DNA of 64,000 bases from RUG11237 sp050874665 (GCA_050874665.1 JBNMLC010000006.1:1-64000); one strand, 5' to 3'. Shown: positions 52,481 through 62,002, counted from the stretch's first letter. A program made the numbers and translations. Notes: generated by a model not told the origin, from the sequence alone.

Positions 52481-53263
52481 TTACATATACCAAAACGGAT
52501 TCTGATTCACAGCATGATATACCTCAACTCCGCTGCATTCCTCTTCTAAATATTTTACCACATACGGAACAAAAATATGTTCCAGACCATAATGACCGGC
52601 ATCAATAATAGTAAGTCCCTTTGCCATAGCATCAATTCCCTCATGATGATCAATATCTCCGGTAATCAATACTTCCACACCTGATTTTACAGCGTAGTCA
52701 ATAACACTTTTTCCGGACCCCGGACAGATACCTGCCGTTTGTACTTTTCGTAATGGTTCTCCAAAAATTTTCACTTGCTCTAATCCAAATTGACTCTTTA
52801 CCAGTTCTGCTACCTGACTGACCGTCATTTCTTCCGGCAGCAAACCAGCTTTCCCAATTCCTGCTTTCCCGGTTTCTCCCTCATAAGTTACATCTAAAAC
52901 GCTTCTCGCTGTCAATCCTATCCTGTCCGCCGCCAAATCTGCCATATGTGTCACATCAAAATTCGTGTGCATGGCATAATAAGAAATCTCATTTTTCATC
53001 ATCTTTACGATGCGCCTTCCGATAAAATCGTCCGTAGTAATTTTTTTCATAGCAGAGAAAATCAACGGATGATGCGTAACAATCATATCCGCTTCCATAA
53101 GAATTGCTTCCTCTACCACTTCATCTGTAGCATCTACCGCCACATATATTTTTGACACCTGCTTTTTTCTGCTTCCTATAAGCAATCCTACATTATCCCA
53201 GCTTTCTGCATAAAAACATGGGGATAATGTTTCTAATCTTGAAATTACTTCATTGCATTCCAT
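52481..53263 (-). CDS. Nif3-like dinuclear metal centre protein
   Basis: This 260-aa protein belongs to the Nif3/YqfO (GTP cyclohydrolase I type 2-like) family: SPCFYAESWDNVGLLIGS, IVTHHPLIFSAMKKI, AMHTNFDVTHMADLAA, ITGDIDHHEGIDAM and GHYGLEHIFVP supply the metal ligands. It lacks the inserted domain of longer homologues. Function is unsettled. It is 21 bases after trmK, a common clostridial pairing. Confidence 0.88.
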   Translation of the reverse strand: MECNEVISRLETLSPCFYAESWDNVGLLIGSRKKQVSKIYVAVDATDEVVEEAILMEADMIVTHHPLIFSAMKKITTDDFIGRRIVKMMKNEISYYAMHTNFDVTHMADLAADRIGLTARSVLDVTYEGETGKAGIGKAGLLPEEMTVSQVAELVKSQFGLEQVKIFGEPLRKVQTAGICPGSGKSVIDYAVKSGVEVLITGDIDHHEGIDAMAKGLTIIDAGHYGLEHIFVPYVVKYLEEECSGVEVYHAVNQNPFWYM

Positions 53264-53284
53264 TCCTGGTGCCTCCTTTGCTGC

Positions 53285-53977
53285 TTAATCAAAATATCTC
53301 ATTGCCTCTTGATTTATCTTTATCTTCTGTGCAATCTCATGCAGCCGTATCTCCTGTTTTCTAGTTGCTCCTTGCTGCAATGCTTCTTTTATTTTTTCAT
53401 AATTTTCGTATTCTTTCATCAAGTATTGCAATAATACCGGATGCTTTTCCTCCAGAAGGATTTTTCCATACGTATAGAAGCATTGCTTCTCTAACTTCAT
53501 CCTTCCGGCTGCCACACGCATCATCGGATAATATTTTCCGTCCTCTTTTACAATATCTTCTTTTAGAATCGTAAATCCATTATCCTCCAGATAATGTCTT
53601 ACAAAACCGTATTCTGACTGTGGCTGAATTACGAATCCCTGTAGGTTTCGAAATATTTCCATACTTTCACCTACAATCTTCATCATCAGTCTTCCGCCCA
53701 TTCCGGCAATCACAATTTCCTCTACTTCTCGTTCTGCCAATTGTTTAGCCCCATCGGAAAGTCTTAATTCTATGTATTCGTCCAATTGATGCAATTTCAC
53801 ATGTTCCTCTGCCCGCTGCAATGGTCCTTTTCCAATATCCATTGCAATTGCACGGCATACCTTACCTTGTTCCACTAGATAAATCGGAATATATCCATGA
53901 TCTGTTCCAATATCTGCCATCACATTGCACTTGCCTGTCAATTCAGCAACAGCAGAAAGTCTTTTTGATAATTCCAT
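53285..53977 (-). CDS. trmK: tRNA (adenine(22)-N1)-methyltransferase
   Basis: This 230-aa SAM-dependent enzyme methylates A22 in tRNA. Motifs are KRLSAVAELTGKCNVMADIGTDHGYIPIYLV (SAM-binding, TrmK signature), SDGAKQLAE and EIVIAGMGGRLMMKI. A coiled C-terminal region follows. It directly follows rpoD in the same direction. Confidence 0.9.
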   Translation of the reverse strand: MELSKRLSAVAELTGKCNVMADIGTDHGYIPIYLVEQGKVCRAIAMDIGKGPLQRAEEHVKLHQLDEYIELRLSDGAKQLAEREVEEIVIAGMGGRLMMKIVGESMEIFRNLQGFVIQPQSEYGFVRHYLEDNGFTILKEDIVKEDGKYYPMMRVAAGRMKLEKQCFYTYGKILLEEKHPVLLQYLMKEYENYEKIKEALQQGATRKQEIRLHEIAQKIKINQEAMRYFD

Positions 53978-53986
53978 GAATTTCTC

Positions 53987-55114
53987 CTAATCCAAATAGT
54001 CTTTCAGCTTACGGCTTCTACTTGGATGGCGAAGTTTTCTTAATGCCTTTGCTTCAATCTGACGAATACGTTCTCTGGTAACATTAAATTCTTTTCCTAC
54101 TTCTTCTAGTGTTCTTGCCCTTCCGTCATCTAATCCGAAACGAAGTCTGAGTACTTTCTGTTCTCTTTCTGTTAATGTACTTAGTACTTCCACCAACTGT
54201 TCCTTTAACAAAGTAAAAGCGGCAGCATCTGCAGGTACCGGTACATTATCATCTTGAATAAAATCGCCTAAATGGCTATCTTCTTCTTCTCCAATTGGTG
54301 TTTCTAAGGAAACCGGTTCCTGTGAAATTTTAAGAATTTCACGAACTCTTTCTACAGGCATGTCCATTTGCTCTGCAATCTCCTCCGGAAGTGGTTCCCT
54401 TCCTAACTCCTGTAATAACTGACGTGATACACGAATTAATTTATTGATTGTTTCCACCATATGCACCGGAATACGAATAGTTCTCGCCTGATCGGCAATG
54501 GCTCTTGTAATCGCCTGACGAATCCACCAAGTCGCATACGTACTAAACTTATATCCCTTACGATAGTCAAATTTTTCTACCGCTTTAATCAATCCTAAAT
54601 TTCCTTCCTGAATCAAATCAAGAAATAACATACCACGTCCGACATAACGTTTTGCAATGCTGACCACAAGACGTAAATTGGCTTCTGCAAGGCGTTTTTT
54701 AGCCTCTTCATCTCCTAATTCCATACGCTTTGCCAGTTCAATTTCTTCTTCTGCGCTAAGGAGTGGTACCTTTCCAATTTCCTTCAAATACATTCGAACC
54801 GGATCTTCAATGCTAACCCCGTCCGGAACCGACAAGTCAATCGACTCTACATCTACTTCATCTTCTTCGTCTAAAATAACTTCATCATCGTCATCATCTT
54901 CTTCTGTAATTCTAAGCACATCAATATTTTTTGCTTCCAGCATCTCCAGAATCATTTCAAACTGCTCTGCAGTTAATTCCATATCTTGGAAGAAATCGCT
55001 TATTTCCTGGTATTCCAGCACATTTTTCTTTTTCTGTGCAACAGACAAAAGCTCCTTCAATTTCTCTTTAAACTTTTCCATTGTGTTCTCGTCCATGTTT
55101 GTGTTGTCCTCCAT
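53987..55114 (-). CDS. rpoD: RNA polymerase primary sigma factor
   Basis: This 375-aa housekeeping sigma factor has a short N-terminal part with a strongly acidic run (EEDDDDDEVILDEEDE, about residues 77-92), region 1.2 (DPVRMYLKEIGKVPLLSAEEE), region 2 (DLIQEGNLGLIKAVEKFDYRKGYKFSTYATWWIRQAI) and region 4 with the DNA-binding helix (LEEVGKEFNVTRERIRQIE). It recognises TTGACA/TATAAT promoters such as those seen in the window. It follows dnaG as in many Firmicutes. Confidence 0.96.
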   Translation of the reverse strand: MEDNTNMDENTMEKFKEKLKELLSVAQKKKNVLEYQEISDFFQDMELTAEQFEMILEMLEAKNIDVLRITEEDDDDDEVILDEEDEVDVESIDLSVPDGVSIEDPVRMYLKEIGKVPLLSAEEEIELAKRMELGDEEAKKRLAEANLRLVVSIAKRYVGRGMLFLDLIQEGNLGLIKAVEKFDYRKGYKFSTYATWWIRQAITRAIADQARTIRIPVHMVETINKLIRVSRQLLQELGREPLPEEIAEQMDMPVERVREILKISQEPVSLETPIGEEEDSHLGDFIQDDNVPVPADAAAFTLLKEQLVEVLSTLTEREQKVLRLRFGLDDGRARTLEEVGKEFNVTRERIRQIEAKALRKLRHPSRSRKLKDYLD

Positions 55115-55133
55115 AACTGTTTTTATTTTGTCC

Positions 55134-56906
55134 TTAATCTAAAGAAATATGCAATTTCTCTAATTCCTGTAAAATACTTTTTTCTTCCAAAATTTTCTGC
55201 AGCACTGCTACATCAGAAGAATCTGCTTCCTTATTCAAATGTTCGAGGCTGTGTTGCTTTACTTTTAATACAATGTCCTTCACTGCTTTTTCTTCCTCAA
55301 GTTTTCCCTCTAACGCCTCAACCTTCGTATTAAATAATGCCGCTGCTTTTCCCTGCTCCTCCTGTTCTTCAAATCTGCTAAGAATTTGTGCAGGATTCAG
55401 TTCATTACGCTGTATCTGTTCAAACAAATATTCAGCCACGATTTTATATACTCCCTCATCAAAATCTTCTACTGAAATATACCTTTTTATCTGAGGGTAA
55501 ATATTAGGTTTTTCAATCAGCCAGGTAAGTAAAAGCTTCTGCCATTGTTCGCCTGCACTATCCATATCTGCCTTTTTCTTTACACGCTCTGTCTCTTCCC
55601 GATGTTCTACCGGATCCATCTGTAAACCAAATTTGTTAACCAGATTTTCTAGATTTGCAAATCCAATATGATATTTTTCCGCAACAGCCTCTAAATAATT
55701 GTTCCGCTCAATCTTTTCTTCGAAAGTTAAAAGTTTTTTTGCCAGTTCGTTAATAAACAATGTTTTGCTTTCAGGATCTTTTAAATCATACTGTGCCTCT
55801 AACATACTAATTTCAAAGAAAAATGCATTTTGTGCTGTTTGAATTCTTTCTTCGTAAGCTTCTCTGCCCAGATTTTTCATAAATTCATCGGGATCTTTAT
55901 ATGGTTTCATATTAATTACTTTCACACGAAGTCCTGCTGCTTTACAAATTGGTATTGCACGCAAAGCAGCTTTTACACCGGCTCCATCACTATCATATGA
56001 GAGCATTACCTCTTGTGTATATCGCTTTAAAAGACTGGCATGTCCGGAAGTGAAAGCCGTTCCTAGGGATGCCACTGCATTCTGAAATCCTGCCTGATGT
56101 AAAGAGATTACGTCCATATAACCTTCACAAATAATCATATATGGTTTTCTTGATGTTCTTGCAATATTCAGTCCGTATAAATTTCGACTCTTTTCAAACA
56201 CTTTTGTTTCGGGCGAATTCAGATATTTAGGTTCCCCATCTCCCATAACACGTCCGCCAAAACCAATGACTCTACTGTTCACATCCATAATAGGAAACAT
56301 GACTCTGTTAAAAAACTTATCGTAAATTCCTCTTGCTTCATCAAACGTAATTAGACCGGACTCTCTGAGCACATTATCGTCGTACCCTTCTTTTTTTAGG
56401 TAGCGGTATAACTCATCTCTATACTTTCCGGCAAATCCTAATCCAAATTTTTTGATGGTTTCTTCCGACAACTGCCGACCTGTCAAATAACGATATCCGG
56501 CCTTCCCATCTTCCTGCTTTAATTTATAAAAATAAAAATAGGCGGCTTTTTTATTAATTTCCAATAAAGTTTTTCTCAAATCAGAAGCACGTCTGCTTTC
56601 TGCATCATTGCTTTCTTCCGGCAAATCCACTCCGGCACGTTCTGCCAACATTTTCACCGCTTCCATGAAATCATAATTTTCATATTGCATCACAAACGTG
56701 TATACATTTCCTCCCGCACCACAGCCGAAACAATAATACATCTGCTTAGAAGGTGACACCGAAAAAGATGGCGATTTTTCATTATGAAAAGGACATAATC
56801 CAAAATAGGAACTTCCTTTTTTTTGCAATTTAACATATCCTGATACTACATCCAAAATATCATTTTTCATTCGGATATCTTCAATTAATTCATCGCTATA
56901 ATACAT
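55134..56906 (-). CDS. dnaG: DNA primase
   Basis: This 590-aa primase makes RNA primers for replication. It has the zinc finger (LCPFHNEKSPSFSV, MYYCFGCGAGG), the RNA-polymerase domain with FFNRVMFPIMDVNSRVIGFGGR, the TOPRIM motif IICEGYMDVISLHQAGF and LSYDSDGAGVKAALRA, and a C-terminal DnaB-binding region. Normal length. It lies 4 bases after dgt. Confidence 0.95.
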   Translation of the reverse strand: MYYSDELIEDIRMKNDILDVVSGYVKLQKKGSSYFGLCPFHNEKSPSFSVSPSKQMYYCFGCGAGGNVYTFVMQYENYDFMEAVKMLAERAGVDLPEESNDAESRRASDLRKTLLEINKKAAYFYFYKLKQEDGKAGYRYLTGRQLSEETIKKFGLGFAGKYRDELYRYLKKEGYDDNVLRESGLITFDEARGIYDKFFNRVMFPIMDVNSRVIGFGGRVMGDGEPKYLNSPETKVFEKSRNLYGLNIARTSRKPYMIICEGYMDVISLHQAGFQNAVASLGTAFTSGHASLLKRYTQEVMLSYDSDGAGVKAALRAIPICKAAGLRVKVINMKPYKDPDEFMKNLGREAYEERIQTAQNAFFFEISMLEAQYDLKDPESKTLFINELAKKLLTFEEKIERNNYLEAVAEKYHIGFANLENLVNKFGLQMDPVEHREETERVKKKADMDSAGEQWQKLLLTWLIEKPNIYPQIKRYISVEDFDEGVYKIVAEYLFEQIQRNELNPAQILSRFEEQEEQGKAAALFNTKVEALEGKLEEEKAVKDIVLKVKQHSLEHLNKEADSSDVAVLQKILEEKSILQELEKLHISLD

Positions 56907-56909
56907 CCT

Positions 56910-57914
56910 TTATCCCTTCCATGCTTTCGGAATATACAACTGTGTAAACTTTGCTATGGCATATGAGTCTGTCATTCCTGCAATATAATCGCAGATTACC
57001 CGCTCTCTTTTTTCTCCTTGTTGTACCAGTCCAATCAATTCTTCCGGCAATTCTTCAAAATTATTTTCATAATATTCATACATTGCTTTCAGCATATTTT
57101 TCGCCTTCCGCTCTTCATCTTTAGCTACCGGATTGCAATATACATTTTCAAACATAAAACTCCTTAGTCCCTGCATTGCTTTATATATTTCTTCCGACAT
57201 TATGATATCATTCTTATTTTCACTATGTATCACAATATCATGTATCATGGTATTTAATCGTTCCCGTGTGCCCTTTCCAAGTACATCCGTATGTTCCTTT
57301 GGCAGTAAACTTTCCTGCAGCAAGCCAGCCCGGATTGCATCATCAATATCATGGTTAATATACGCAATTTTATCTGATAATCTGACAATCTTTCCCTCTA
57401 AAGTGTGTGGCATACACGCAGTCTGATGATTGAGTATCCCATCTCTTACCTCTTTTGTCAGATTCAATCCGTGTCCTTTTTTTTCTAGAATTTCCACTAC
57501 ACGCAGACTCTGCTTGTTATGTGAAAACCCTTCCGGACAAATTTCATTTAACGCACGTTCACCCGCATGACCAAATGGCGTATGTCCCAAATCATGTCCC
57601 AATGCAATGGCTTCCACCAAGTCTTCATTTAACTGCAACGCCTTTGCGATGGTTCTGGCCGTCTGTGCTACTTCTAACGTATGCGTCAGTCTTGTTCTAT
57701 AATGATCGCCTTCTGGCGAAAGAAACACCTGTGTTTTATGTTTCATACGCCGAAAAGATTTCGAATGGAGAATCCTGTCCCGGTCCCTCTGAAACACCGT
57801 ACGAATATCGCATTCCTCTTCTACTCTATCCCTTCCTGCCGATTTGACACTAAAGGTAGCATAAGGACTTAAAAATTCGAGTTCTCTTTGTTCCATAGTT
57901 TCTCGTATTGTCAC
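56910..57914 (-). CDS. dgt: deoxyguanosinetriphosphate triphosphohydrolase-like protein
   Basis: This 334-aa HD-domain enzyme hydrolyses dNTPs to nucleosides and triphosphate. Motifs are RDRDRILHSKSFRRMKHKTQVFL, TRLTHTLEVAQTARTIA, IALGHDLGHTPFGHAGE (HD) and KIAYINHDIDDA. I start at the GTG at 57914, giving VTIRE, with GGGGGTG upstream; this matches family N-termini I recall. An ATG five codons earlier is less likely. Confidence 0.88.
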   Translation of the reverse strand: MTIRETMEQRELEFLSPYATFSVKSAGRDRVEEECDIRTVFQRDRDRILHSKSFRRMKHKTQVFLSPEGDHYRTRLTHTLEVAQTARTIAKALQLNEDLVEAIALGHDLGHTPFGHAGERALNEICPEGFSHNKQSLRVVEILEKKGHGLNLTKEVRDGILNHQTACMPHTLEGKIVRLSDKIAYINHDIDDAIRAGLLQESLLPKEHTDVLGKGTRERLNTMIHDIVIHSENKNDIIMSEEIYKAMQGLRSFMFENVYCNPVAKDEERKAKNMLKAMYEYYENNFEELPEELIGLVQQGEKRERVICDYIAGMTDSYAIAKFTQLYIPKAWKG

Positions 57915-58019
57915 CGAAAACACCCCCATTTTTATAATTCGCCCTAAAAAAGCAAAATCCTTTATTTTTCTATAATTAGTTTTCGGTTAAATTTCAAAAA
58001 ACTAAAGTGCAAATGCCAA

Positions 58020-58715
58020 TCATTTAATAATTTCCATTACAAATGGCGCTATAACCACCGTGATAATCCCAGTAACTACAATCGCAAGAGAACTCATTGC
58101 CCCCTGAATTTCACCTAATTCCATAGCTTTCGATGTGCCAATGGCATGAGAAGCTGTTCCGCATGCAAGTCCCTGTGCCACCGGTTCCTCAATTTTTAAT
58201 ACTTGAAATAAATTTCCGGCTATGGTTGCACCTAAAAGCCCGGTGATTACTACACTGATTACCGTAACTGAGGTAATTCCCCCTAACTCTTCACCAACGC
58301 CAATTGCAATCGCAGTCGTTAAAGATTTCGGAATCAACGACGCTTTCAATTCCGGAGACATTTTAAAAGCAATCGCTAACACGCCTACTACTATGGCATT
58401 CGAGATACAGCCGGCACCGATACTTAACAGTATGGCAGTAACGTTTCTTTTTAAAATCTCAAACTGTCGATACAATGGTACTGCAAGGCACACTGTAGCC
58501 GGTGTTAAAAAATAGGTTAGATACTGTGCTCCATAATTATAAGTATCGTAATCAATATGAAATATTAACAGCACTGCAATGATAAAAATAGTACTTAACA
58601 ACAGTGGATTACAAAGAGTAACCTTCACTTTTTTACTTATAAGCATTGCCACCCAGTAAAACAACAGGCTGATTACAATTCCAAAATACACTGAATTTGC
58701 AAAAAAATCATTCAT
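58020..58715 (-). CDS. lrgB: LrgB family membrane protein
   Basis: This 231-aa protein has many membrane helices and the LrgB pattern (LLSTIFIIAVLLIFHIDYDTY, GVGEELGGITSVTVISVVITG, GLACGTASHAIGTSKAMELGE). LrgAB/CidAB systems modulate murein hydrolases or act as pyruvate-type transporters in Bacillus and Streptococcus. It overlaps lrgA by 8 bases, and AAGGAGGAAAC precedes its ATG. Confidence 0.9.
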   Translation of the reverse strand: MNDFFANSVYFGIVISLLFYWVAMLISKKVKVTLCNPLLLSTIFIIAVLLIFHIDYDTYNYGAQYLTYFLTPATVCLAVPLYRQFEILKRNVTAILLSIGAGCISNAIVVGVLAIAFKMSPELKASLIPKSLTTAIAIGVGEELGGITSVTVISVVITGLLGATIAGNLFQVLKIEEPVAQGLACGTASHAIGTSKAMELGEIQGAMSSLAIVVTGIITVVIAPFVMEIIK

Positions 58716-59079
58716 TTTCTGTTTCCTCCTTCTTTTTGCTCTTCCGTATAATCATTTGCGAAACCAATCCTGTCACTGCCATTACTAGCACGGTAGTTAC
58801 CACAGTAATTAAAAGAATTCCCAAAATACTCCCCTTCAACCCCGGTAATGTCTCCATCATACTTACTGCTGGTGCTATAAACAAAACCGGCATAATATTC
58901 ACGAAAAAATCTGCGGTCTCTTCCACTTGTTCTAATTTTATCACTCCACTGAGCAATGCAAGAAATAGGAGTACCAGTCCATATACACTCGCCGGTACTG
59001 AAAATGGTAATATTAAGTTTAAAATTTCACCTAACAAGGTAACACCGCCAATAATGGCGAACTGAATTAAATATTTCAT
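58708..59079 (-). CDS. lrgA: LrgA/CidA family holin-like protein
   Basis: This 123-aa protein has four membrane helices and the LrgA/CidA pattern (LGEILNLILPFSVPASVYGLVLLFLALLSG, then FFVNIMPVLFIAPAVSMME). It is the partner of LrgB. The ATG at 59079 is chosen because AGAAAGG precedes it and the family begins MKYLIQ-like; the frame is open 12 codons further. Confidence 0.88.
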   Translation of the reverse strand: MKYLIQFAIIGGVTLLGEILNLILPFSVPASVYGLVLLFLALLSGVIKLEQVEETADFFVNIMPVLFIAPAVSMMETLPGLKGSILGILLITVVTTVLVMAVTGLVSQMIIRKSKKKEETENE

Positions 59080-59128
59080 AAAGCTTTGCCTTTCTGCAGC
59101 AGCTATGTGAAACATATTTTATAACCGC

Positions 59129-59159
59129 AAAAGACTGTTTCATTAGGAAACAGTCTTTT
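59129..59159 (-). terminator. rho-independent terminator
   Basis: A 13-bp perfect stem (AAAAGACTGTTTC / GAAACAGTCTTTT) with a 5-base loop follows the small hypothetical gene at 59171 and separates it from lrgAB. Confidence 0.85.
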
Positions 59160-59170
59160 GCAAGGCTTTA

Positions 59171-59536
59171 TTAACCAACAATGTCTGTAATATCTACTTT
59201 CTGCCTTGTGCTTAGATGCTTATTTACATACTGTTCCATCATCTGCAGGTTGTCCCGAAGACTTACCAGAGATGGAATTGCCTTATCACTAGAGATGGTG
59301 ATAATATCAACCTGCTGTAATTCATCATAAAGCCTTGTCACCGCTGCCTGTATTTTTTCTAATTGTTCTACATTTACAAATTTTCCCTCGTTTTTGCGAA
59401 TGTCCAATTCAAACTCTAATGCCAAAAGGATTCCTGCATCTCTGGGATCGCTTTTTCCTTCTTTGCTCTTCTTCTTAATTTCATCCATCATAAGAACTAT
59501 ATTTTCTTCTGACATTTCTTTGAATTTTCTTTCCAT
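59171..59536 (-). CDS. hypothetical helical protein after CobW pair
   Basis: This 121-aa, charged and probably all-helical protein contains KKKSKEGKSDPRDAGILLALEFELDIRKNEGKFVNVEQL and ends KVDITDIVG. I do not recognise a domain. It lies 53 bases after the second CobW-like gene in the same direction and ends at a strong terminator, so it may belong to the CobW transcript. AGGGAGGTAA precedes the ATG. Confidence 0.7.
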   Translation of the reverse strand: MERKFKEMSEENIVLMMDEIKKKSKEGKSDPRDAGILLALEFELDIRKNEGKFVNVEQLEKIQAAVTRLYDELQQVDIITISSDKAIPSLVSLRDNLQMMEQYVNKHLSTRQKVDITDIVG

Positions 59537-59589
59537 AAGATTACCTCCCTAATATTATCTGCTCTCCACTGTAAATAATTCCATTTTGT

Positions 59590-60540
59590 CTAATTAAAAT
59601 AGACAAGATCTTCCTCTGCCGGTTCCGCCTTTTCGATTTTCTCTGCATATAATACCGGACCATCACCTTGATAGTCTTTCTGATATTCACAACCGATTTC
59701 TGCGGTCACATACACCCACTCCCGCACATTATATGGTGCAATCATATTGCTGTCACACTTGCACACAAAACCAATAAACCCAATATCGTCCGCACAACAG
59801 GTCATCGCAAACCTTCCCGGAACAAAACATCCTTTCGGAAGTTTTGGAGATTTATATACCACTGCTTTAAAATGAATCTTTTTTCCAACGTATTTTTGTG
59901 GGTTATCCGCCGCATCCAGATACCAAAGTCCATAATCATCATCTTCAATTTCAATCACAGGTGCATTGATATCAAACGGCATTTCCTCTTCTACTTCTGT
60001 ATCCGGCATACCATCTTCGGACTCAAAATAAATCTGTGCCCTTCTGTTTACTGCCTTAATGCTCTTTCGCAGTGCAGCTTTCTTTGTTTCTTTATTGCAT
60101 CGGTTAAAAATCACCATGTCTGCATCTGTAAAATGTGTCATCATTAATGAACGCATATTGTTCAAATACAACTCAAACGTTGGTGCAGCTACCGTAGTAA
60201 TTACCTGAACTAACTGCCATCTTTTTGGCATTAACTCTGATGACATAGCTTCCGGTGTCCACATTCCATTATATTCAATAATTACCTTCTTCGGTTTGTA
60301 TTTTTTCTGACATTCCGCATAAAATTCTGCTGTCAATTGTTCTTTTTCTTCCACTTCCACTAAAGAAATATTGCAACGCTTTAATCCCTCTTCCGAGTAC
60401 TCTACTTCCCCTTGTTCACAAGAGATTAATAATACAGATTCTCCATTAAAAAGGTCCTGATCCTGCAATGTATCATTAATGAAAGTTGATTTTCCGCTTT
60501 CTAAAAAGCCCATAAAAACATATACCGGTATTTCTAACAT
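59590..60540 (-). CDS. CobW-family GTPase-like protein
   Basis: This 316-aa protein has the P-loop VYVFMGFLESGKSTFINDTL, an ExxE-type acid region, and the base-recognition segment ADMVIFNRCNKETKK instead of a normal NKxD. Its C-terminal part has FKAVVYKSPKLPKGCFVPGRFAMTCCADDIGFIGFVCKC, resembling the TIGR03943-type DUF1980 tail that follows permeases in other metal systems. It probably handles metal insertion or sensing with the upstream CobW protein. The ATG at 60540 is chosen over an upstream TTG. Confidence 0.75.
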   Translation of the reverse strand: MLEIPVYVFMGFLESGKSTFINDTLQDQDLFNGESVLLISCEQGEVEYSEEGLKRCNISLVEVEEKEQLTAEFYAECQKKYKPKKVIIEYNGMWTPEAMSSELMPKRWQLVQVITTVAAPTFELYLNNMRSLMMTHFTDADMVIFNRCNKETKKAALRKSIKAVNRRAQIYFESEDGMPDTEVEEEMPFDINAPVIEIEDDDYGLWYLDAADNPQKYVGKKIHFKAVVYKSPKLPKGCFVPGRFAMTCCADDIGFIGFVCKCDSNMIAPYNVREWVYVTAEIGCEYQKDYQGDGPVLYAEKIEKAEPAEEDLVYFN

Positions 60541-60564
60541 AATTTGTACCAAGCCTTTCGCGTT

Positions 60565-61605
60565 TTAAATTTCAAACAATTCCTGAATCTTATCGGTATC
60601 AAGATTTGTTCCAATTACACAAAGTCTGCCTGTGTAATCTGCTGCCCCTGTTCTAACTTCATATTCTCCCGGAACCAGATCAAAATGAAGCCACGTTCCG
60701 TCTTCTGCAGGTAAAATTCCTTTCGCCCGAAGAATGCTTCCATAGCCATTATCATTTGCAAGTTTCTCTAAAATTTCCTTCAAACTATTTTCTTCAAATT
60801 TATGCGGTGTTTCCGTTCCCCAACTTGTAAACACATCATCTGCATGATGATGGTGATGATCATGGTCATGATGATGGTCGTGGTCACAGCATTCATGATC
60901 GTGGTCATGATGATGGTCATGGTCGTGATGATGGTCATGGTCGTGGTCGTGATGATGTCCGCATTCCGGACAAATCTCTTCCTCTTTCATCATTTCATCC
61001 AACAGAGAATGCTCCTGTTCCATTGCTTTTAAAATTTGTGCTCCCTCAAGATTATCCCACGGTGTTGTAATAATCACAGCATTTTCATTATGTTCTTTTA
61101 TTGCCTGAACACACTTGTCTAGTTTTTCCATAGACATATTCTGCGTACGACTTAAAACAATGGTCTTTGCACTTTCAATCTGGTTATTAAAAAATTCTCC
61201 AAAGTTTTTCATATACATAGCAGCCTTGGTAGCATCCACAACAGCCGTAGTACTATTCAGATAAATTTCCACATTCTCGTTAACTCCCTGAACCGCTTTG
61301 ATTACATCAGATAATTTTCCAACTCCTGAAGGTTCAATAATGACTCTGTCCGGCTGGTATGTGGTAAGCACCTCTTTTAATGCTGTACCAAAATCACCTA
61401 CTAAAGAGCAGCAGATACAACCTGAATTCATTTCTGTCACCTGCACTCCGGCTTCTTTTAAAAATCCACCATCAATTCCGATTTCACCAAATTCATTTTC
61501 AATCAGAACAAGTTTCTCCTTTCCTAAAGATTCTTTAATAAGTTTTTTAATTAAAGTTGTTTTTCCGGCTCCTAAGAATCCGGAAATAATGTCTATTTTA
61601 GCCAT
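60565..61605 (-). CDS. CobW-family GTPase with His/Asp-rich metal-binding region
   Basis: This 346-aa metallochaperone-type GTPase has the P-loop SGFLGAGKTTLIKKL, the CobW metal motif MNSGCICCSLVGD (CxCC) and a GTPase core. A stretch of about 40 residues of mostly His and Asp (residues about 215-255), preceded by CPECGHHHD, is a likely zinc or nickel reservoir. A C-terminal CobW domain (ILRAKGILPAEDGTWLHFDLVPGEYEV) follows. ZNG1/YeiR-like zinc transfer is likely. It leads a two-CobW operon. Confidence 0.88.
   Translation of the reverse strand: MAKIDIISGFLGAGKTTLIKKLIKESLGKEKLVLIENEFGEIGIDGGFLKEAGVQVTEMNSGCICCSLVGDFGTALKEVLTTYQPDRVIIEPSGVGKLSDVIKAVQGVNENVEIYLNSTTAVVDATKAAMYMKNFGEFFNNQIESAKTIVLSRTQNMSMEKLDKCVQAIKEHNENAVIITTPWDNLEGAQILKAMEQEHSLLDEMMKEEEICPECGHHHDHDHDHHHDHDHHHDHDHECCDHDHHHDHDHHHHHADDVFTSWGTETPHKFEENSLKEILEKLANDNGYGSILRAKGILPAEDGTWLHFDLVPGEYEVRTGAADYTGRLCVIGTNLDTDKIQELFEI
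60844..60972 (-). repeat. low-complexity CAT/GAC codon repeat (His/Asp-rich)
   Basis: The DNA consists of repeated CAT, CAC, GAC and GAT codons encoding the His/Asp-rich loop of the CobW protein. It is prone to length variation between strains. It is part of the coding sequence, not a separate element. Confidence 0.85.
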
Positions 61606-61694
61606 ATTCTCCGTCCTTTCTATCTTTTCACACTAATTTTATTATAACGCTATTCTCTGCTATTTTCAAGATTGGACATTTTTCTTTTAAATAG

Positions 61695-61735
61695 CAAAAA
61701 ACTGCCACAAAATTAATTTCTTAATTCTGTAGCAG
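61695..61735 (-). terminator. terminator of tRNA-Leu(AAG)
   Basis: An imperfect stem (CTGC, CACA, AATTAA on one arm; TTAATT, TGT, GCAG on the other) with a TTTTTT run on the minus strand follows the tRNA. Confidence 0.75.
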
Positions 61736-61743
61736 ATCTGTTA

Positions 61744-61827
61744 TGCGGGAGATGGGACTTGAACCCACACGACGTTGCCATCACTAGATCCTTAGTCTAG
61801 CCTGTCTGCCAATTCCAGCACTCCCGC
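61744..61827 (-). tRNA. tRNA-Leu (AAG)
   Basis: The minus strand folds as an 84-base class II tRNA: acceptor GCGGGAG/CTCCCGC with A as discriminator, a long variable arm, and T-loop GGTTCAAGTCC. The anticodon stem CTAGA/TCTAG encloses CTAAGGA, giving anticodon AAG. No CCA is encoded. Confidence 0.92.
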
Positions 61828-61969
61828 ATGTATTAAATTTTCCTGCCTCAGCAGTACAAACGTTAGTCTACTACGTTTGGCGAGATTTGTCAATATGTTT
61901 TTTTCATTTTTATATTTTTTTCATTTCATCAAGCCCTCGCTTCTAAATGCTGTCAATAATTATAATGAC

Positions 61970-61999
61970 AAAAAAAGTCTTGAGAAATCTCAAGACTTT
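61970..61999 (-). terminator. terminator beside the tRNA-Leu 3' fragment
   Basis: A perfect stem (AAAGTCTTGAG / CTCAAGACTTT) with a U-run lies directly after the tRNA 3' fragment. It was probably the original terminator of the tRNA-Leu(CAG) gene before the element inserted. Confidence 0.8.
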
Positions 62000-62002
62000 C
62001 AT

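Noticed and set aside
60844..60972. Tandem-repeat or CRISPR-like array
   Set aside because: The repeat is a three-base codon pattern in frame within the CobW gene and encodes His/Asp; there are no spacers.
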